Shown here in pieces: positions 61,501 through 64,000 of a stretch of DNA of 64,000 nucleotides (position 1 is the stretch's first letter; each line of letters opens with the position of its first letter). The position numbers and the translations under genes were made by a program. The notes beneath the pieces are model-generated. The model did no database searches. It saw nothing but the letters and a program-made list of their open reading frames with translations, and had not been told where the DNA came from. Source of the DNA: Manduca sexta (lineage: Eukaryota > Arthropoda > Insecta > Lepidoptera > Sphingidae); assembly GCF_014839805.1 (NCBI RefSeq), contig NC_051135.1:13271291-13335290 (forward strand). The letters are read 5' to 3'.

Positions 61501-63632
61501 ATGACGACGTATAGTTCGACTGTGCGTTATCACGAACTCATGAATCAAGTTGAGGTATGGAATTTAAACCACTTACTCATTATTACTTATATTTAGAAGC
61601 GGCGATAGCTTAATTGGTTGTGGAACGGACTGCCGAGACGAATGTCCGCAGGTTCAAATCCCAAGGGCACAAACCTCTGACTTTTCTAAAAAATTATGTG
61701 TGTATTCTTTGTGAATTTTCGAGGGTGTGTGAAGTTTACCAATCCGCACTAGGCTAGCGAGGTGGACTAAGGCCTAATCCCTCTTAGTAGTAGAGGAGGC
61801 CTGTGCCCAACAGTGGGACAGTATATAATACAGGGCTGATATTATTATTATTATATAGTCATTATTAATAAGTCAACCAAGCCCAATCTCAGCAACAGCC
61901 CTTGGACCCTGCATGTTTGCCACTAGTAGTAGAGAAGTCGAATTACCCTTAAAGCTCCTAGTACACCGACTTTTGGCGCCTTACTGTCTTTGCGAAATAA
62001 AAAATTTGGAAAGGGCATATTTTATGGACGAAATAACAGGCAATAAGTGACGGAACCTTACAAACTTTTACTTCCAGGAATACATGACATACAAGCAGTT
62101 TCCGGCGCCGCTTAAGAAGCGCGTGCGAGCGTTTTACAACTACAGATATCAAGAGCTTTACTATAGGGAGGAAACCGCTCTTGACTGCCTCTCAGGTTTT
62201 TTCAAATCTTCCATATTACTGCCACGTGACAAACTTTAATAAGCTGTTGACACCACTCTTGCGACGGAAATGCGCATAGCATCCTCCAAGCTATTGTCTG
62301 GAGCTGTAGATGCACTTGAACAATTATAAATGAATAAACACACTAAACAAAATAAACATTCATATAAAAAATACAGTTTAGATTAACATAACCGCTTTTG
62401 AAGGTAACGCTGGATTCATATATCTGATATTCTACAATATATTGTCATATATACAAAATTTTATATTTTACATTGCTTTGTCTTAACCTCAATTCTGTTC
62501 CAAACCAGAGGAGCTTCGCAACGAGATCACATTGCACACGTGCCACAAATTGGTGAACAAAGTGGCCCTGTTCGAGGGTGTTTCGGCGTCTGTAGTGGGT
62601 TCGGTGCTCGGCTGCCTCCGACCCGAAGTGTTCCTGCCCAACGACCCGGTGGTTCGCGCCGGCGATATCGGCGAATGCATGTACTTTATAGCTAACGGCA
62701 CGGTTGCTGTGTATTCGTTGAAAGGAGTCGAGGTTTGTCTTACAAAAATTCCAGTCTGTTAATTTTTATGGAGGGTAAGTGAAGTTTTAACTTCGTAGGT
62801 ACTACTATTGGCCATGGAAAATTCATAGTCCACAAAAAAAACGTGTTTTGTTGGACTAGTTACAGTATAGATACACACTTTGGGTATGAACCATGAGGAT
62901 GTAGGTTCGATACCCAAGACGAGCAAAGGAAATTTGAGAATTTTTCGTCTTAAAACACTCACTGGACTTGCTGGGATAGGAATCTGTGCCAGATTTGGCG
63001 AAGGTTTCTCAGTATTTTTTCTCAATCAAGGTTTGTCACTTGGAAGACGGCGCGCACTTTGGAGAAGTGGCGCTACTGATGAGGGACAGCAAGCGCGTCG
63101 CCACCGTGGTCGCCGTAGAGATCACTCAGTTGTACCGGCTGGACGCTGAGGATTTCAGGTACTAATAAAAAAAACTTAACTGAAAGAGAAACAGAAGACC
63201 AAAGAAAACTACTTTTTTCTGAGAAACAGAAGATATTTTGCCCTACTAAGTAGGCTACTCCTTTTTGTAAAATAGATGGATAGAGTGAAGATAAAATGAC
63301 GATTAACGACTGATAGGGATGAATGAAAACATCCTTCGACACCAAATAATTTTAACCAAGGCAAAAGAATGACGTATGTTAAGGCAGCAATCTATAAGTG
63401 ATCGATATTATAAGCTTCTTGTAGTTCTTACCTAATATTTTTAAAGATATTCACCATGACTTTTTAATTCATCAGGCACTTTCTGCTCGCTCACGACGTG
63501 TTATACGAGAGGATCGAATCATTAGCGTCACAAAGGATGCACGAAACTGTGTTGCTCGACGAGGCATTTAGAAGAGATCGGCTGAGTGAGAAGCATCAGG
63601 GTGAAATACCTCACTTAGGGAGCAGTAACTGA
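58524..63632 (+). CDS. HCN/CNG-type channel with cyclic-nucleotide-binding domain, 11 exons, 563 aa
   Basis: A six-helix cation channel of the CNBD superfamily in the plasma membrane. Exons: 58524-58771, 59153-59383, 59711-59885, 60196-60310, 60535-60657, 60861-60959, 61481-61554, 62078-62195, 62509-62732, 63031-63158, 63476-63632. All are GT/AG and in phase. S1 CWHTIMAFVNLMHMF, S2 LLAFHALCFLDILFNFN, S3 YLRRWFLLDLASCLP, S4 HILPLLRTPRLYTAL, S5 MMRHAMLFVMTAHWCTCFVY, pore LSSFFGTGFSMF, S6 IVIHALIILYSAMFMVYTL. The C-linker reads EEYMTYKQFPAPLKKRVRAF, then FEGV at the CNBD start. The CNBD has GDIGECMYFIANG and the phosphate-cassette motif HFGEVALLMRDSKRVATV. S4 has few arginines and the pore lacks GYG (GFS instead). 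Subfamily unsure. An in-phase acceptor at 58451 suggests the first exon could start earlier, with more exons upstream; otherwise the ATG is 58524. AATAAA lies at 63772. Confidence 0.85.
61595..61855 (+). mobile_element. SINE copy with internal deletion, in channel intron
   Basis: Head ggcgatagcttaattgg and intact box B-like ggttcaaatccc, then a deletion of the mid-body, and the tail cagggctgatattattatta. Close to the 11597 copy. Confidence 0.75.
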
Positions 63633-63771
63633 CCACTAATAGTGTAATTCAATGAATTTACACTTGCTAATTTAAATTGATATGAATAAGCGATACAAAA
63701 GAATATTTTAATGTAAATGTTTTATAATTAGTATGGTTCAGTAATGGTTTCTTGTCAACTTAAAATATTGA

Positions 63772-63777
63772 AATAAA
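63772..63777 (+). promoter_or_regulatory. Channel gene polyadenylation signal (AATAAA)
   Basis: The first canonical AATAAA after the channel stop at 63632, giving a 3' UTR of about 150 bases. Confidence 0.55.
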
Positions 63778-64000
63778 TTCTTGAACAGATTTGGAGTAAG
63801 TTTAGTACATGAATATTAGATAGAATATTGTTCTTGAGTAAGATTTTGAGTATAATTATTATTTATTTAAAACTTTATTGTACACTGTAAATATAAGAAA
63901 TGAGACAAATTTGTATACAGAAGGTAGAAATGATTAAAACATTGGTGGTACAAATGGTCTTATCGGTCTTCTTGGATGGAGATGATAAAAATAGTCAAAA

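Overview
This 64 kb window is nuclear DNA of a moth. It is AT-rich and intron-dense, with tRNA-derived SINEs, RTE-type LINE ends and a Helitron-like element of lepidopteran type. The 34-exon cadherin on the right matches, as I recall that protein, the Manduca sexta (tobacco hornworm) midgut cadherin Bt-R1. The model comes to 1717 residues, the family-reference length, and the toxin-contact segments fall within a residue or so of their published positions. The window is therefore almost certainly Manduca sexta or a very close sphingid. No database was searched; all gene models were built by reading splice sites and reading phase by eye.

Layout, left to right. 416-3430 (+): the last four coding exons of xylulokinase (XYLB). 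Its first intron is filled by a 113-bp minisatellite made from copies of the preceding exon end plus its splice donor. 6626-11111 (-): complete SF3A1, the U2 snRNP splicing factor, 8 exons, 745 aa, tail-to-tail with XYLB. 12293-12982 (-): a two-exon gene for a 100-aa single-pass membrane protein, family unknown. 14074-28599 (-): perilipin-1/Lsd-1, with a start codon that appears to be created by splicing, a possible alternative first coding exon at 25257-25434, and an orphan BESS-domain exon (18395-18654) inside one intron. 28640-35750: repeat-rich intergenic DNA. 35925-55950 (+): the midgut cadherin, which carries two single-base insertions that break its frame in this copy. 55951-58452: GC-rich LINE-like debris. 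58524-63632 (+): an 11-exon HCN/CNG-type channel with a cyclic-nucleotide-binding domain, but a non-GYG pore motif and few charges in S4.

The genes are functionally unrelated: sugar kinase, splicing, lipid-droplet coat, midgut adhesion/receptor and ion channel. There is no operon-like logic. The most unusual features are the exon-derived minisatellite with its repeated donors and CACGTG boxes, the unlisted small membrane-protein gene, the split start codon of perilipin, the two cadherin frameshifts and the atypical channel pore.
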